Part shown: positions 54,948 through 63,493 of the stretch, piece after piece
Layout: each line of letters starts with the position of its first letter
Position numbering within the stretch: the first letter of the stretch is position 1
Assembly: GCF_902825325.1 (NCBI RefSeq)
Contig: NZ_CADEAR010000003.1
Span: 62,001 to 126,000 of the forward strand
Origin: Brucella tritici
GTDB lineage: Bacteria > Pseudomonadota > Alphaproteobacteria > Rhizobiales > Rhizobiaceae
Direction: 5' to 3'
Length of the DNA: 64,000 nt
Position numbers and translations under genes: made by a program
Notes under the pieces: generated by a model
Seen by the model: only the letters and a program-made list of their open reading frames with translations
What the model was told of the DNA's origin: nothing
Databases searched by the model: none

Positions 54948-55755
54948 GTTCGGTTCCCATATAGGCGGTGCGCACGCGCTCGTCCTTCGAGACGTCGGCA
55001 TAGCTGCCGGAGGCGAGAATCTCGCCGCGTTGCAACACCGTGACATGGTGAGCGATATCGGCCACCACCTTGAGATTGTGCTCGACCATCAGCACCGCGC
55101 GATCCTTCGCCACGTCGGCAATGAGGGCGGCAATGGTGTGAACGTCTTCATGGCCCATGCCCGCCATCGGCTCGTCGAGCAGCAGCACTTTGGGGTCAAG
55201 CGCCAGCGTGGTGGCAATCTCGAGCGCGCGTTTGCGGCCGTAGGACAGATCGGCGGCCTGTGCATAACGGGCATCGGCCAGGCCGACGCGTTCCAGAAGC
55301 TCGGTCGCCTGTGCATCGAGCCGGTCGAGCGCCGAGAGCGAACGCCAGAACTGCGTGGCAAGCCCATTGGGGCGTTGCAGCGCAACCTTCACATTCTCCA
55401 GAACGGTCAGATGCGGAAACGTGGCCGAAATCTGGAACGAGCGCACCAGCCCCATGCGGGCCACCTTGGCCGGATCGGTCCTGGTGATGGTTTCGCCCAG
55501 AAGCGTGATCTCGCCGCTCGAAGGCTGCAAGAACTTGGTCAGGAGATTGAACACCGTGGTTTTGCCTGCGCCATTCGGGCCGATCAGCGCGTGAACGCGA
55601 GCATGTTCCACGTCGAGATCGACATTCTTGACCGCGTGAAAGCCGCCAAAAGACTTGCCCAGTCCGCGCGCCGACAGAACGGTCCTGCCGGATGAGCCGC
55701 CACCGTCCGGCCCTGCTTCATGCAGGGCCGCCATATTGCCAGTTGCTGCGTTCAT
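54940..55755 (-). CDS. ABC transporter ATP-binding protein, LivG type
   Basis: The 271-residue ATPase has Walker A LIGPNGAGKTTVFNLL, signature LSYGRKRALEIATTLA (LSYGxxR is the LivG form), Walker B VLLLDEPMAGMG and an unusual 25-residue N-terminal extension (MNAATGNMAALHEAGPDGGG). It pairs with the LivF-type ATPase; their genes overlap by 8 bases. Its start is 12 bases after the binding-protein stop. Confidence 0.88.
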   Translation of the reverse strand: MNAATGNMAALHEAGPDGGGSSGRTVLSARGLGKSFGGFHAVKNVDLDVEHARVHALIGPNGAGKTTVFNLLTKFLQPSSGEITLLGETITRTDPAKVARMGLVRSFQISATFPHLTVLENVKVALQRPNGLATQFWRSLSALDRLDAQATELLERVGLADARYAQAADLSYGRKRALEIATTLALDPKVLLLDEPMAGMGHEDVHTIAALIADVAKDRAVLMVEHNLKVVADIAHHVTVLQRGEILASGSYADVSKDERVRTAYMGTEHE

Positions 55756-55767
55756 TCAACCAGCCTC

Positions 55768-56973
55768 TTACTGCGTTACCAGCGGGCAGCCGCTTTCTTC
55801 CGGCTTCATGTAGGCCTGATCGCCGGGAATGGTATCCAACACCTTATAGTAATCCCAAGGCGCCTTGCTTTCATCAGGCTTCTTCACTTCCATCAGATAC
55901 ATGTCGTAGATCATGCGTCCGTTGGGGCCGACCTTGCCGTGACGAGCAAAGACATCTTCGACCGGCATTTCATGAAGCTTCTTGGCGACGGCTTCGGTTT
56001 CGTCCGTACCTGCTTCCTTGATCGCCTTCAAATATTGGGTGACGGCGGAATAGGTGCCTGCCTGGATCATGTTCGGCATGCGGCCTGTGCGCTCAAAGAA
56101 ACGCTTGCCGAATTCACGCGATTCATCGTCGCGATCCCAGTAGAAGCCTTCCGTCAGCGTCAGGCCCTGAGCGGCTTCGAGGCCGAGACCATGCACTTCC
56201 GACAGGGTAAAGAGCAGGGCCGCGAGCCGCTGGCCACCGGCAACGATACCGAATTCAGCCGCCTGCTTGATAGCATTCGATGTGTCGAGACCCGCATTGG
56301 CGAGGCCGACCACTTTCGCGCCGGAGGCCTGTGCCTGCAGCAGGAAGGACGAGTAATCGGTGGTTGCCAGCGGGTGGCGCACGGAACCAAGCACCTTGCC
56401 GCCCTTGGATTCGACGAATTTGGTCGTCTGCTCTTCCAGCGAATAGCCGAAGGCGTAATCGGCGGTCAGGAAGAACCAGGTATCGCCGCCCTGCTGCACG
56501 AGCGAGCCGCCGGTGCCGACTGCAAGCGCATGAGTGTCATAGGCCCAGTGGAAGCCATAAGGCGTGCACTGCTTGCCGGTCAGTTCCGACGTGGCGGCAC
56601 CAGTGTTGATGGTGATCTTTTTCTTGTCTTTCGACAGGGCCTGCACGGCGAGGCCGACTGACGAGGTCGTCAGTTCCATGATGGAATCGACCTGTTCGGT
56701 GTCGTACCATTGGCGCGCAATGTTCGAGGCGACGTCCGGCTTGTTCTGGTGGTCTGCCGTAATGATTTCAATCGGCGCATCGAGCACTTTGCCGCCGAAA
56801 TCCTCAGCTGCCATCTTGGCAGCTTCGAACGACCATTTGCCGCCGAAGTCGGCATAGACGCCGGATTGATCGTTCAGAATGCCGATCTTGACCTTGCCGT
56901 CGGAAATTTCTGCCGCCGACGAGATAGCCGTGGCGGCGAAAAGCGCTGCCGTTGCAAGTGCGAGACATTTCAT
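55768..56973 (-). CDS. Periplasmic binding protein of a branched-chain-amino-acid-type ABC system
   Basis: The 401-residue protein has signal peptide MKCLALATAALFAATAISSA and the type I periplasmic-binding fold (Peripla_BP_6): KVKIGILNDQSGVYADFGGK, ITADHQNKPDVASNIARQWY and FFLTADYAFGYSLEEQTTKF. It is the first gene of the operon binding protein - LivG - LivF - LivH - LivM - GMC oxidoreductase. Homologues in this subgroup often bind amides, urea or aromatic acids rather than leucine, so I leave the ligand open. It is divergent from a LysR gene. Confidence 0.85.
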   Translation of the reverse strand: MKCLALATAALFAATAISSAAEISDGKVKIGILNDQSGVYADFGGKWSFEAAKMAAEDFGGKVLDAPIEIITADHQNKPDVASNIARQWYDTEQVDSIMELTTSSVGLAVQALSKDKKKITINTGAATSELTGKQCTPYGFHWAYDTHALAVGTGGSLVQQGGDTWFFLTADYAFGYSLEEQTTKFVESKGGKVLGSVRHPLATTDYSSFLLQAQASGAKVVGLANAGLDTSNAIKQAAEFGIVAGGQRLAALLFTLSEVHGLGLEAAQGLTLTEGFYWDRDDESREFGKRFFERTGRMPNMIQAGTYSAVTQYLKAIKEAGTDETEAVAKKLHEMPVEDVFARHGKVGPNGRMIYDMYLMEVKKPDESKAPWDYYKVLDTIPGDQAYMKPEESGCPLVTQ

Positions 56974-57165
56974 GAAGTGCTCCTCCCAATAACACCATAA
57001 ACCGCAACGGAAAGCCGTACGGTATCCTCCTTATGAAGCAGTTTTTTCAGATGGGGCGGGGCCGTCTTCCTCACGACAAGCCACCCTCTGCTTCCGCCCG
57101 ATTTGTTCCTCCGCTCGGGCGTTGAATTAGAACGGTAGCATTGACAAATGCGTACACGAATAACA

Positions 57166-57192
57166 ATTTTTGAACAGTGTCTGTTCAAAAAT
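57166..57192. promoter_or_regulatory. Perfect 12-bp-arm inverted repeat, likely operator
   Basis: atttttgaacag (57166-57177) and ctgttcaaaaat (57181-57192) with a 3-base spacer, in the divergent region between the ABC binding-protein gene and the LysR gene. The arms give a T-N11-A-like LysR site. Best candidate for the regulator's operator in this window. Confidence 0.7.
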
Positions 57193-57239
57193 GTACAGAT
57201 AGAGCAGCATAAGCTGCTGCAATTGTTTGGGAGGGGTGC

Positions 57240-58154
57240 ATGCGGCAGTTCACATGGGACGATCTGCAATATTTTCTGGCGGTTGCCCGCACCGGCCAGC
57301 TCTCCACGGCGGCACGGCAATTGCGCACCAGCCACGTCACTGTTCTGCGTCGGATCGACCGGTTGGAACAGGCGCTTGCGACCAAGCTTTTCGAGCGCAA
57401 TCCGCGCGGCTATCTGCTGACGCCGATCGGCGAACGGCTGGTAACGTCTGCCGAAGTCATGGAACGTGAGGCGATGAAATTCCACACCGAAGCCACCGGT
57501 AATCTGGCGGCACTGTCGGGCGTCGTGCGCCTTTCGACGCTGGAAGGTTTCGGCAATTTCTTTCTTGCCGATCGCCTCCCGGTGCTGGCGCAATCCTATC
57601 CGAGCCTGTTTGTGGAGGTGGTGACGATCCAGCAGATCATGTCGCTATCGCGCCGCGAGGCGGAACTGTCGATTACACTGCATATGCCGCGCACCGGCCC
57701 CTATCACAGCGAGAAACTGACGCCTTATCGTCTCTTCATCTATGGTCATCGCGATTATCTCGAACGGCATCCGCCGATCAGGACGCGCGAGGACATGGCC
57801 CGGCATCCGTTCGTCGGTTACATCGACGATATGGTTTTCACGCCGGGCCTTGATTACATGCGCGAAATCCTGCCGGGGCAGCGCTGCACCTATCAAAGCT
57901 CCAGCATCCATGCGCAGCTTATCGCCACGCAGATCGGCTATGGGCTGTGTGTGCTGCCTTACTTCATCGCCAGCCGGCATCCGGAACTGGTTCCGGTTCT
58001 GCCGCGTGAGATGCATCTGGTGCGTGAATACTGGATGAGCTGCCACATTGATGTGGTGGCTGCACCGCGAATCCGGGTGCTGAGCGATTTCATGATCCGT
58101 TCTGTGCGCGAATCTTCAGCAATTTTCCTTGGGGAATCCTTGCTGCGGGCATGA
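57240..58154 (+). CDS. LysR family transcriptional regulator
   Basis: The 304-residue protein has a helix-turn-helix (LSTAARQLRTSHVTVLRRID) and a LysR effector domain. ATG at 57240 follows gggaggggtgc. It is divergent from the ABC/GMC operon and the palindrome at 57166-57192 lies 48 bases before its start, so it probably controls that operon and itself. The effector is unknown. Confidence 0.87.
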   Translation: MRQFTWDDLQYFLAVARTGQLSTAARQLRTSHVTVLRRIDRLEQALATKLFERNPRGYLLTPIGERLVTSAEVMEREAMKFHTEATGNLAALSGVVRLSTLEGFGNFFLADRLPVLAQSYPSLFVEVVTIQQIMSLSRREAELSITLHMPRTGPYHSEKLTPYRLFIYGHRDYLERHPPIRTREDMARHPFVGYIDDMVFTPGLDYMREILPGQRCTYQSSSIHAQLIATQIGYGLCVLPYFIASRHPELVPVLPREMHLVREYWMSCHIDVVAAPRIRVLSDFMIRSVRESSAIFLGESLLRA

Positions 58155-58186
58155 ATGATAGTGAGATGGTCGTTCGTTGCCGGTCA

Positions 58187-58335
58187 AAGCATTTCCAGCA
58201 AAAGTGCGAAGCGTCTACGCGGGGAAATCAGTTCACTGGACTGATTTCTGATCCCGCTTCGATGCGTAGGATAATGCGTAAAACAAAGAGATAGAGCGGC
58301 TCTACGATTCCGTCTTAACTGAAACCGCTCTAGAT
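58187..58335. repeat. Two-module dispersed repeat, reversed, with internal inverted insertion
   Basis: Module B: agcatttccagcaaaagtgc...gatgcgtagg (58187-58280) carrying an extra inverted repeat aaatcagt/actgattt (58225-58232, 58239-58246). Module A: 58293-58332 with a GATTC (GANTC) site at 58306. Its right end gives the TAG stop of the small membrane ORF. Confidence 0.75.
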
Positions 58336-58419
58336 CGTACCGCCGCCAATGGCGAAAATGCATGTGATGACGAGCGCGGTAAAGCCGAACCCGATAATGA
58401 ATAGATTAAGCGTTTTCAT
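58330..58419 (-). CDS. 29-residue single-helix membrane protein
   Basis: A short ORF: ATG at 58419, then 29 residues (MKTLNLFIIGFGFTALVITC followed by IFAIGGGTI), and TAG at 58332-58330. It is one uninterrupted hydrophobic helix. The minus-strand leader has aaagggaggggac right before the ATG, one of the strongest ribosome binding sites in the window, which argues for translation. The stop belongs to the TAGAGC end of the adjacent repeat. No family is recognised; it is below normal gene-calling size limits. Confidence 0.6.
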   Translation of the reverse strand: MKTLNLFIIGFGFTALVITCIFAIGGGTI

Positions 58420-58516
58420 GTCCCCTCCCTTTCAACCCAGAGGCGTTATGTTCGACTTGCGGTAGAATGTCTACTCTAAATTGCATTCATCCAGACTAAA
58501 GTTGTGGAGCCTGATT

Positions 58517-58957
58517 TCAGACGGTTTCGCGCTCGATATCACGGCGAAGCACGATTGCTGTAGTGAGATCCTCTACAGTTTCATGGGTGGCGATGAGATC
58601 GCGCAAGCTGTTGAGCCGGTCTATGGAGGGAACTTCAACCTCGACAATCAAATCGAGCTGACCGCTCACCGAGGAGACCCGGCGCACTTCGGCATGACGC
58701 GCCAGTTCATCGAGGAGGCCGAGTGCCGGCGTGCGCTTGAGGCTGACCAGGATCATGGCGCGAATGACATTCTTGTCGATCTGGCCGATATCCGCCCTGT
58801 AGCCGCGAATGACACCATTCTTCTCAAGATTGGCGACGCGCTCTCCGGTTGCGCTGCGCGAAAGACCGATGCGGCCCGCCAGTGTTTTCAGCGGAATACG
58901 CGCTTCCTTGGATAGAATGGCCAGTATCTCGCGATCCTTCGCATCCAGTTCCCGCAT
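58517..58957 (-). CDS. Lrp/AsnC family transcriptional regulator
   Basis: A 146-residue protein with N-terminal helix-turn-helix (LDAKDREILAILSKEARIPL, then KTLAGRIGLSRSATGERVAN) and a RAM/ACT-type effector domain (IRAMILVSLKRTPALGLLDE). ATG at 58957 (MRELDAKDRE) is the family start although the frame is open to 59446. It is divergent from the trimodular kinase-peptidase-aminotransferase gene, with two direct repeats of 12 bases in between that suit an Lrp-type operator. An amino acid is the likely effector. Confidence 0.9.
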   Translation of the reverse strand: MRELDAKDREILAILSKEARIPLKTLAGRIGLSRSATGERVANLEKNGVIRGYRADIGQIDKNVIRAMILVSLKRTPALGLLDELARHAEVRRVSSVSGQLDLIVEVEVPSIDRLNSLRDLIATHETVEDLTTAIVLRRDIERETV

Positions 58958-58981
58958 GGTCGGTTCTTTCGTGTTGCCGTA

Positions 58982-59014
58982 AATGTGCCGGTCCATTCCG
59001 GCAATGTGCCGGTC
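58982..59014. promoter_or_regulatory. Direct repeat, candidate Lrp operator
   Basis: aatgtgccggtc occurs at 58982-58993 and 59003-59014, 21 bases apart (two helical turns), in the divergent Lrp/fusion-gene promoter region. A tgccgg/ccggca inverted pair (58986-58991, 58998-59003) overlaps it. Confidence 0.55.
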
Positions 59015-59106
59015 TGACCGACGCCTTGTCTGATGCCTGAAAATCGCGGACATGCCAAGCTGATCCTGTGATCTCCCATTTATATTCAACCCGTGAAGCG
59101 CCTCCC

Positions 59107-62100
59107 ATGACCGATATCTCGCATCCCGCCCCCGATTTTTCTGCGCAAGAGGCTGAAGTGCTGGCCCAGCTTCATTTCGGTGTGACGGCAAGTGCCTCGC
59201 CGCTCGACAGCGAGCGCGACCGCAATTTCCGGCTGAAGACGGGTAATGGATCAGGGGACTGGATTCTGAAGGTCGTGAATGCCAGCGAGCCGCGTGTCGA
59301 AAGCGAGTTCCAGACCGCGCTTCTGCAGCATTTGGCCATGGCCGATCCGGCGCTTGCCGTGCCACGCCTGAAGGCGAGCCTGTCGGGCGAGGTGCTGGCC
59401 TCTGCCGAAAAGGAACAGGGCAAGCCGCATGCGTTGCGGGTGGCAAGCTGGCTTCCCGGCACGCCGCTGGCCGAGGTCAGGCGCACGAACAGGCTGATGC
59501 ACAATCTGGGCGGCGCGCTGGGGCAACTGGACCGCGCCTTGCAGGGCTTCATTCATCCGGGCGCCTTGCGTGATTTCGACTGGGACGTGCGCCATGCGGG
59601 CCGGGCCCGTGACCGTCTGCATTTCATCGACAAGCCGGAAGACCGCGCTGTCGTCGAGCGTTTCCTTGTCCGTTTCGAGCGCGATGTGGCGCCAAAGCTG
59701 CCGCTCCAACGCGCGCAGGTGATCCACAGCGACGCCAATGACTGGAATGTGCTGGTCGACCCACAGGACAATGAACGCATCGCCGGGCTGATCGATTTCG
59801 GCGATGCGGTTCACACCGTTCTGGTTGCCGAAGTGGCGATTGCCGCTGCCTATTCCATTCTGGATATGGACGACCCGATTGGTGCCGCCGCTGCCCTTGC
59901 TGCCGGGTTCCATGCGAAATATCCGCTTCTGCCGCAGGAAATCGATCTCATATTCGATCTGATTGCGATGCGCCTCGTCACAAGCGTCACGCTGTCGGCC
60001 TCACGTCGCGAGAAGACCGACGATAATCCTTATCTTGCGATCAGCGAAGCGCCTGCGTGGCGGCTTCTGCACAAGCTCGATGCCATGAACCCGCGCTTTG
60101 CCACCGCCATTTTGCGCAAGGCCTGTGGTTTCGATGCTGTCGACGGTGCGGGTGCGGTGCGTGACTGGATCAGCGCCAACCGAAAGAACTTCGCCCCTAT
60201 CGTTCGCCCGCATCCGGCAACCATGACCAAGGCGCTGGTGCCCTATGGCGACCCGGCTCATGTGATGACGGTCGATTCTGCCGGGCAGCGCCCGAAGGAA
60301 GCCACCGCCTGGTGGGACGATTTCTGTGCCCGCAATCGTGTGGAACTGGGTATCGGCCCGTGGGGAGAAAAGCGCACCGTCTATACCGATGAGGCGTTCC
60401 GTTCCCGCTTTGTCGAAGGCGAGCGGCGTGTCCATCATCTGGGCCTCGACCTGTTCATGCCTGCAGGCACGCCCGTCTACACGCCGCTTGCAGCCACTGT
60501 GAAAAGCGTCGAGATCGAGACCGCGCCGCTTGGCTATGGCGGGCTGATCGCGCTGGAGCATCAGCCGGAAGGCTGTCCGCCTTTCATCACGCTTTGGGGC
60601 CATATGGCGCATGAGGCTGTGTCCCGCCTCAAGCCGGGGCAAAAGCTCGCCTCCGGTGATCTTGTCGGCGCTATGGGTGACATGCACGAGAATGGCGGCT
60701 GGACGCCGCATCTCCATTTCCAGATTTCGACCGATACCGGCCTCACGGCAGCGGAAATTCTGGGTGTCGGCGAGAATGCCTATCTCGATGTCTGGGCCGA
60801 TATTTTCCCGGATGCCGCAGTCCTTGCCGATATTCCGGCGGAAGCCTTCCACCAGAAGGGACGCACGCGCGCCGAAATCGTCAGCGCCCGCAAGGACATT
60901 TTGCTGCCGAACCTCTCCATCTCCTATTCCGAGCCGATCAAGTTCGTGCGCGGCGAAGGGGCATGGCTGATCGACAATCGGGGCCGTGCCTATCTCGATT
61001 GCTTCAACAATGTCTGCCATCTCGGTCATGCGCACCCGGAAGTGGTGGAAGCGATCGCCAGGCAGGCTGCAACCCTCAACACCAATACGCGCTATCTGCA
61101 TGACAACATCGTTTCCTATGCGGAGCGCCTGACAGCGACTTTGCCGGAAGGGCTGACAGTGGCCTCCTTTGCCTGCTCGGGCAGCGAGGCGAACAGTCTG
61201 GCGCTTCGTATGGCGCGGGCGCATTCGGGCCAGCGCGACGCGCTGGTGCTCGACTGGGCCTATCACGGCACGACGCAGGAGCTGATAGATCTCAGCCCCT
61301 ATAAATATAAGCGCAAGGGTGGCAAGGGACGTCCGGACCATGTGTTCGAGGCCACCATCCCCGACAGCTACCGCGCGCCGGAAAACTGGCCGCTGGCGGA
61401 ACATGGCAAGCGCTTTGCCGAAAGCATTGCCGAACAGATCGAGGCCATCAAAAGCCTTGGACGCGGCCCGGCTTACTTCATTGCCGAGTCGATCCCGAGC
61501 GTCGCCGGTCAGGTCTTCCTGCCGGAATTCTATCTGCAGGAAGTCTACGCGATGGTGCGGGCGGCTGGCGGTGTCTGCATCGCGGATGAGGTGCAGGTCG
61601 GCTTCGGCCGTGTCGGCAGCCACTGGTGGGCATTCGAAATGCAGGATGTGGTGCCGGATATCGTCACCATGGGCAAGCCCATCGGCAACGGCCATCCGAT
61701 GTCGGCTGTGGTAACGACCCGCGAAATAGCCAACAGCTTCAACAATGGCATGGAATATTTCAACACATTCGGCGGCAATCCGGTGTCCTGCGCGGCGGGT
61801 CTGGCAGTACTAGATGTCATTGAGCGCAATGATCTGCGCCGCAACGCGCTCGACATCGGCAATTATCTCATCGACGGATTCCGCTCGATGCAGAAGCGCT
61901 TCGATGTCATCGGTGATGTGCGCGGGCAGGGGCTGTTCCTCGGTATCGAGCTGGTCACGGATCGCAAGACCAAGGAACCGGCAACGGCGCTGGCCAAGAA
62001 GATCAATGATGGCGCGCGCGAACGCGGCATCCTGATGGGGACCGAAGGTCCGTTCGACAATGTGCTGAAAATGCGCCCGCCGATGATCTTCACGCGCGCC

Positions 62101-62157
62101 AATGCCGATCATCTCTTAAGCGTTCTGGAGGATAGCTTCGCGGCTGCGCTGAAGTAG
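59107..62157 (+). CDS. Trimodular fusion: APH-type kinase, M23 peptidase, class III aminotransferase-fold phospho-lyase
   Basis: A 1016-residue protein. Residues 1-330: aminoglycoside-phosphotransferase fold with [12 protein letters not shown] (about 207) and GLIDFGDAV. Residues 400-560: M23 metallopeptidase with HHLGLDLF (about 442) and HLHFQI (about 535), zinc ligands intact. Residues 600-1016: class III PLP aminotransferase fold with Lys in [13 protein letters not shown] (about 855). This layout parallels the human pair hydroxylysine kinase and 5-phosphohydroxylysine or ethanolamine-phosphate phospho-lyase, so a two-step breakdown of an amino alcohol or hydroxylated amino acid is inferred. 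ATG at 59107. Confidence 0.85.
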   Translation: MTDISHPAPDFSAQEAEVLAQLHFGVTASASPLDSERDRNFRLKTGNGSGDWILKVVNASEPRVESEFQTALLQHLAMADPALAVPRLKASLSGEVLASAEKEQGKPHALRVASWLPGTPLAEVRRTNRLMHNLGGALGQLDRALQGFIHPGALRDFDWDVRHAGRARDRLHFIDKPEDRAVVERFLVRFERDVAPKLPLQRAQVIHSDANDWNVLVDPQDNERIAGLIDFGDAVHTVLVAEVAIAAAYSILDMDDPIGAAAALAAGFHAKYPLLPQEIDLIFDLIAMRLVTSVTLSASRREKTDDNPYLAISEAPAWRLLHKLDAMNPRFATAILRKACGFDAVDGAGAVRDWISANRKNFAPIVRPHPATMTKALVPYGDPAHVMTVDSAGQRPKEATAWWDDFCARNRVELGIGPWGEKRTVYTDEAFRSRFVEGERRVHHLGLDLFMPAGTPVYTPLAATVKSVEIETAPLGYGGLIALEHQPEGCPPFITLWGHMAHEAVSRLKPGQKLASGDLVGAMGDMHENGGWTPHLHFQISTDTGLTAAEILGVGENAYLDVWADIFPDAAVLADIPAEAFHQKGRTRAEIVSARKDILLPNLSISYSEPIKFVRGEGAWLIDNRGRAYLDCFNNVCHLGHAHPEVVEAIARQAATLNTNTRYLHDNIVSYAERLTATLPEGLTVASFACSGSEANSLALRMARAHSGQRDALVLDWAYHGTTQELIDLSPYKYKRKGGKGRPDHVFEATIPDSYRAPENWPLAEHGKRFAESIAEQIEAIKSLGRGPAYFIAESIPSVAGQVFLPEFYLQEVYAMVRAAGGVCIADEVQVGFGRVGSHWWAFEMQDVVPDIVTMGKPIGNGHPMSAVVTTREIANSFNNGMEYFNTFGGNPVSCAAGLAVLDVIERNDLRRNALDIGNYLIDGFRSMQKRFDVIGDVRGQGLFLGIELVTDRKTKEPATALAKKINDGARERGILMGTEGPFDNVLKMRPPMIFTRANADHLLSVLEDSFAAALK

Positions 62158-62260
62158 TTCGTAGTCGGATAACTGAACAAACAACAAGTCCGGCGGCATG
62201 TCGCCGGGCAATGGATCGGCTTTGTCGAAATTCTGGGCCGAAACTCTGGGAGGAGGAACA

Positions 62261-63280
62261 ATGAAAAAGATAGTTTTGGGTTCGTTGTTGGCGGTGGGCT
62301 TTGCCCTGTCCGCTCAAAGCGGGGCGCAGGCGGATACGCTTTCGACCGTAAAGGAACGCGGCAAGATCAATTGCGGTGTCAGTCAGGGCGTTGCAGGCTT
62401 TTCGTCGCCTGACGATCAAGGCAAATGGACCGGCTTCGACATTGATTTCTGCCGCGCCGTATCGGCGGCAGTCTTCGGCGATCCTGACAAGGTGAGCTTC
62501 ATTCCGCTTTCGACCAAGGAACGCTTCACGGCGTTGCAATCCGGCACTGTCGATCTGCTTTCGCGCCAGACCACCTGGACGCTCTCGCGCGATGCGGGCA
62601 TGGGCGTCCATTTTGTCGGCACTGCCTATTATGACGGGCAGGGCTTCATGATCCGCAAGGATCTTGGCGTCGATAGCGCGTTGAAGCTTGATGGCGCGTC
62701 GGTCTGTACCGAACAGGGCACGACCACCGAACAGAACGTTGCCGATTATTTCAGCGCCAACAACATCAAATACGAGCCGGTGGTCATCGATTCTGCCGAC
62801 GGTATTCTGAAGGCGTTCGAAACCGGTCGCTGCGATGTTTACACGACCGATGCATCCGCACTTTATGCGCAGCGTCTCAAGCTTGCCGAACCCGATGCTT
62901 TTACCGTTCTGCCGGAAGTGATTTCCAAGGAGCCGCTTGGACCTGCCGTTCGCCAGGGCGACGACAAATGGTTCAACATCGTTCGCTGGACCCTGTTTGC
63001 AATGCTTGAGGCAGAGGAACTGGGCATTACGCAGGCCTCGGCGGAAGCGGACCTCAATTCCAAGAAGCCGGATGTGCGCCGGTTCCTTGGAACCGAAGGC
63101 GACAGCGGCCAGCAGCTCGGCCTTGAGCCGAAATGGGCCTACAATGTCGTCTCAAAGATCGGCAATTATGGTGAAATGTTCGAACGCACCATCGGCAAGG
63201 GCAGCCTGCTCAAGATCGACCGTGGCATCAACGCGTTGTGGAACAAGGGCGGGCTGATGTACGCGCCGCCCGTAAAATAA
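62261..63280 (+). CDS. Amino-acid ABC transporter substrate-binding protein (AapJ-like)
   Basis: The 339-residue protein has signal peptide MKKIVLGSLLAVGFALSAQS and the type II binding fold of polar/general amino acids: DTLSTVKERGKINCGVSQGV, WTGFDIDFCRAVSAAVFGDP and TTWTLSRDAGMGVHF. It resembles the general L-amino acid binding protein AapJ. A perfect aggaggaaca binding site precedes the ATG. It is 103 bases after the trimodular gene; cognate permease genes are not in the window. Confidence 0.87.
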   Translation: MKKIVLGSLLAVGFALSAQSGAQADTLSTVKERGKINCGVSQGVAGFSSPDDQGKWTGFDIDFCRAVSAAVFGDPDKVSFIPLSTKERFTALQSGTVDLLSRQTTWTLSRDAGMGVHFVGTAYYDGQGFMIRKDLGVDSALKLDGASVCTEQGTTTEQNVADYFSANNIKYEPVVIDSADGILKAFETGRCDVYTTDASALYAQRLKLAEPDAFTVLPEVISKEPLGPAVRQGDDKWFNIVRWTLFAMLEAEELGITQASAEADLNSKKPDVRRFLGTEGDSGQQLGLEPKWAYNVVSKIGNYGEMFERTIGKGSLLKIDRGINALWNKGGLMYAPPVK

Positions 63281-63384
63281 CAGGACTTATACCAAGGCGC
63301 TGAGATGCTAACACATCACGCCTTGAAAAAGTTCAATCGCCATTCGGGCTTAACCAAAGTCCAACGAGTTTTACTCAATGGACA

Positions 63385-63490
63385 TAGAGCATTTCCTGTT
63401 TTGGTTCAATTTTTGGAAATGCTCTATCTATTTGTTTTTACGCATGTCTTTATCCCGAAACCGGTTCCCACTTTCGGGAGGCATGCTCTA
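63385..63490. repeat. Complete two-module dispersed repeat, RpiR side
   Basis: Module A: tagagcatttcc...ggaaatgctcta (63385-63426), linker tctatttgtttttacgcatg, module B: cccgaaaccggttcccactt tcgggaggcatgctcta. No GANTC in this copy's A module. The RpiR-type gene stops three bases beyond the right end. Confidence 0.85.
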
Positions 63491-63493
63491 GGT

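Noticed and set aside
60001..61695. 564-residue minus-strand ORF opposite the trimodular fusion
   Set aside because: The plus strand carries intact M23 and PLP motifs; the antisense frame has no start context or homology.
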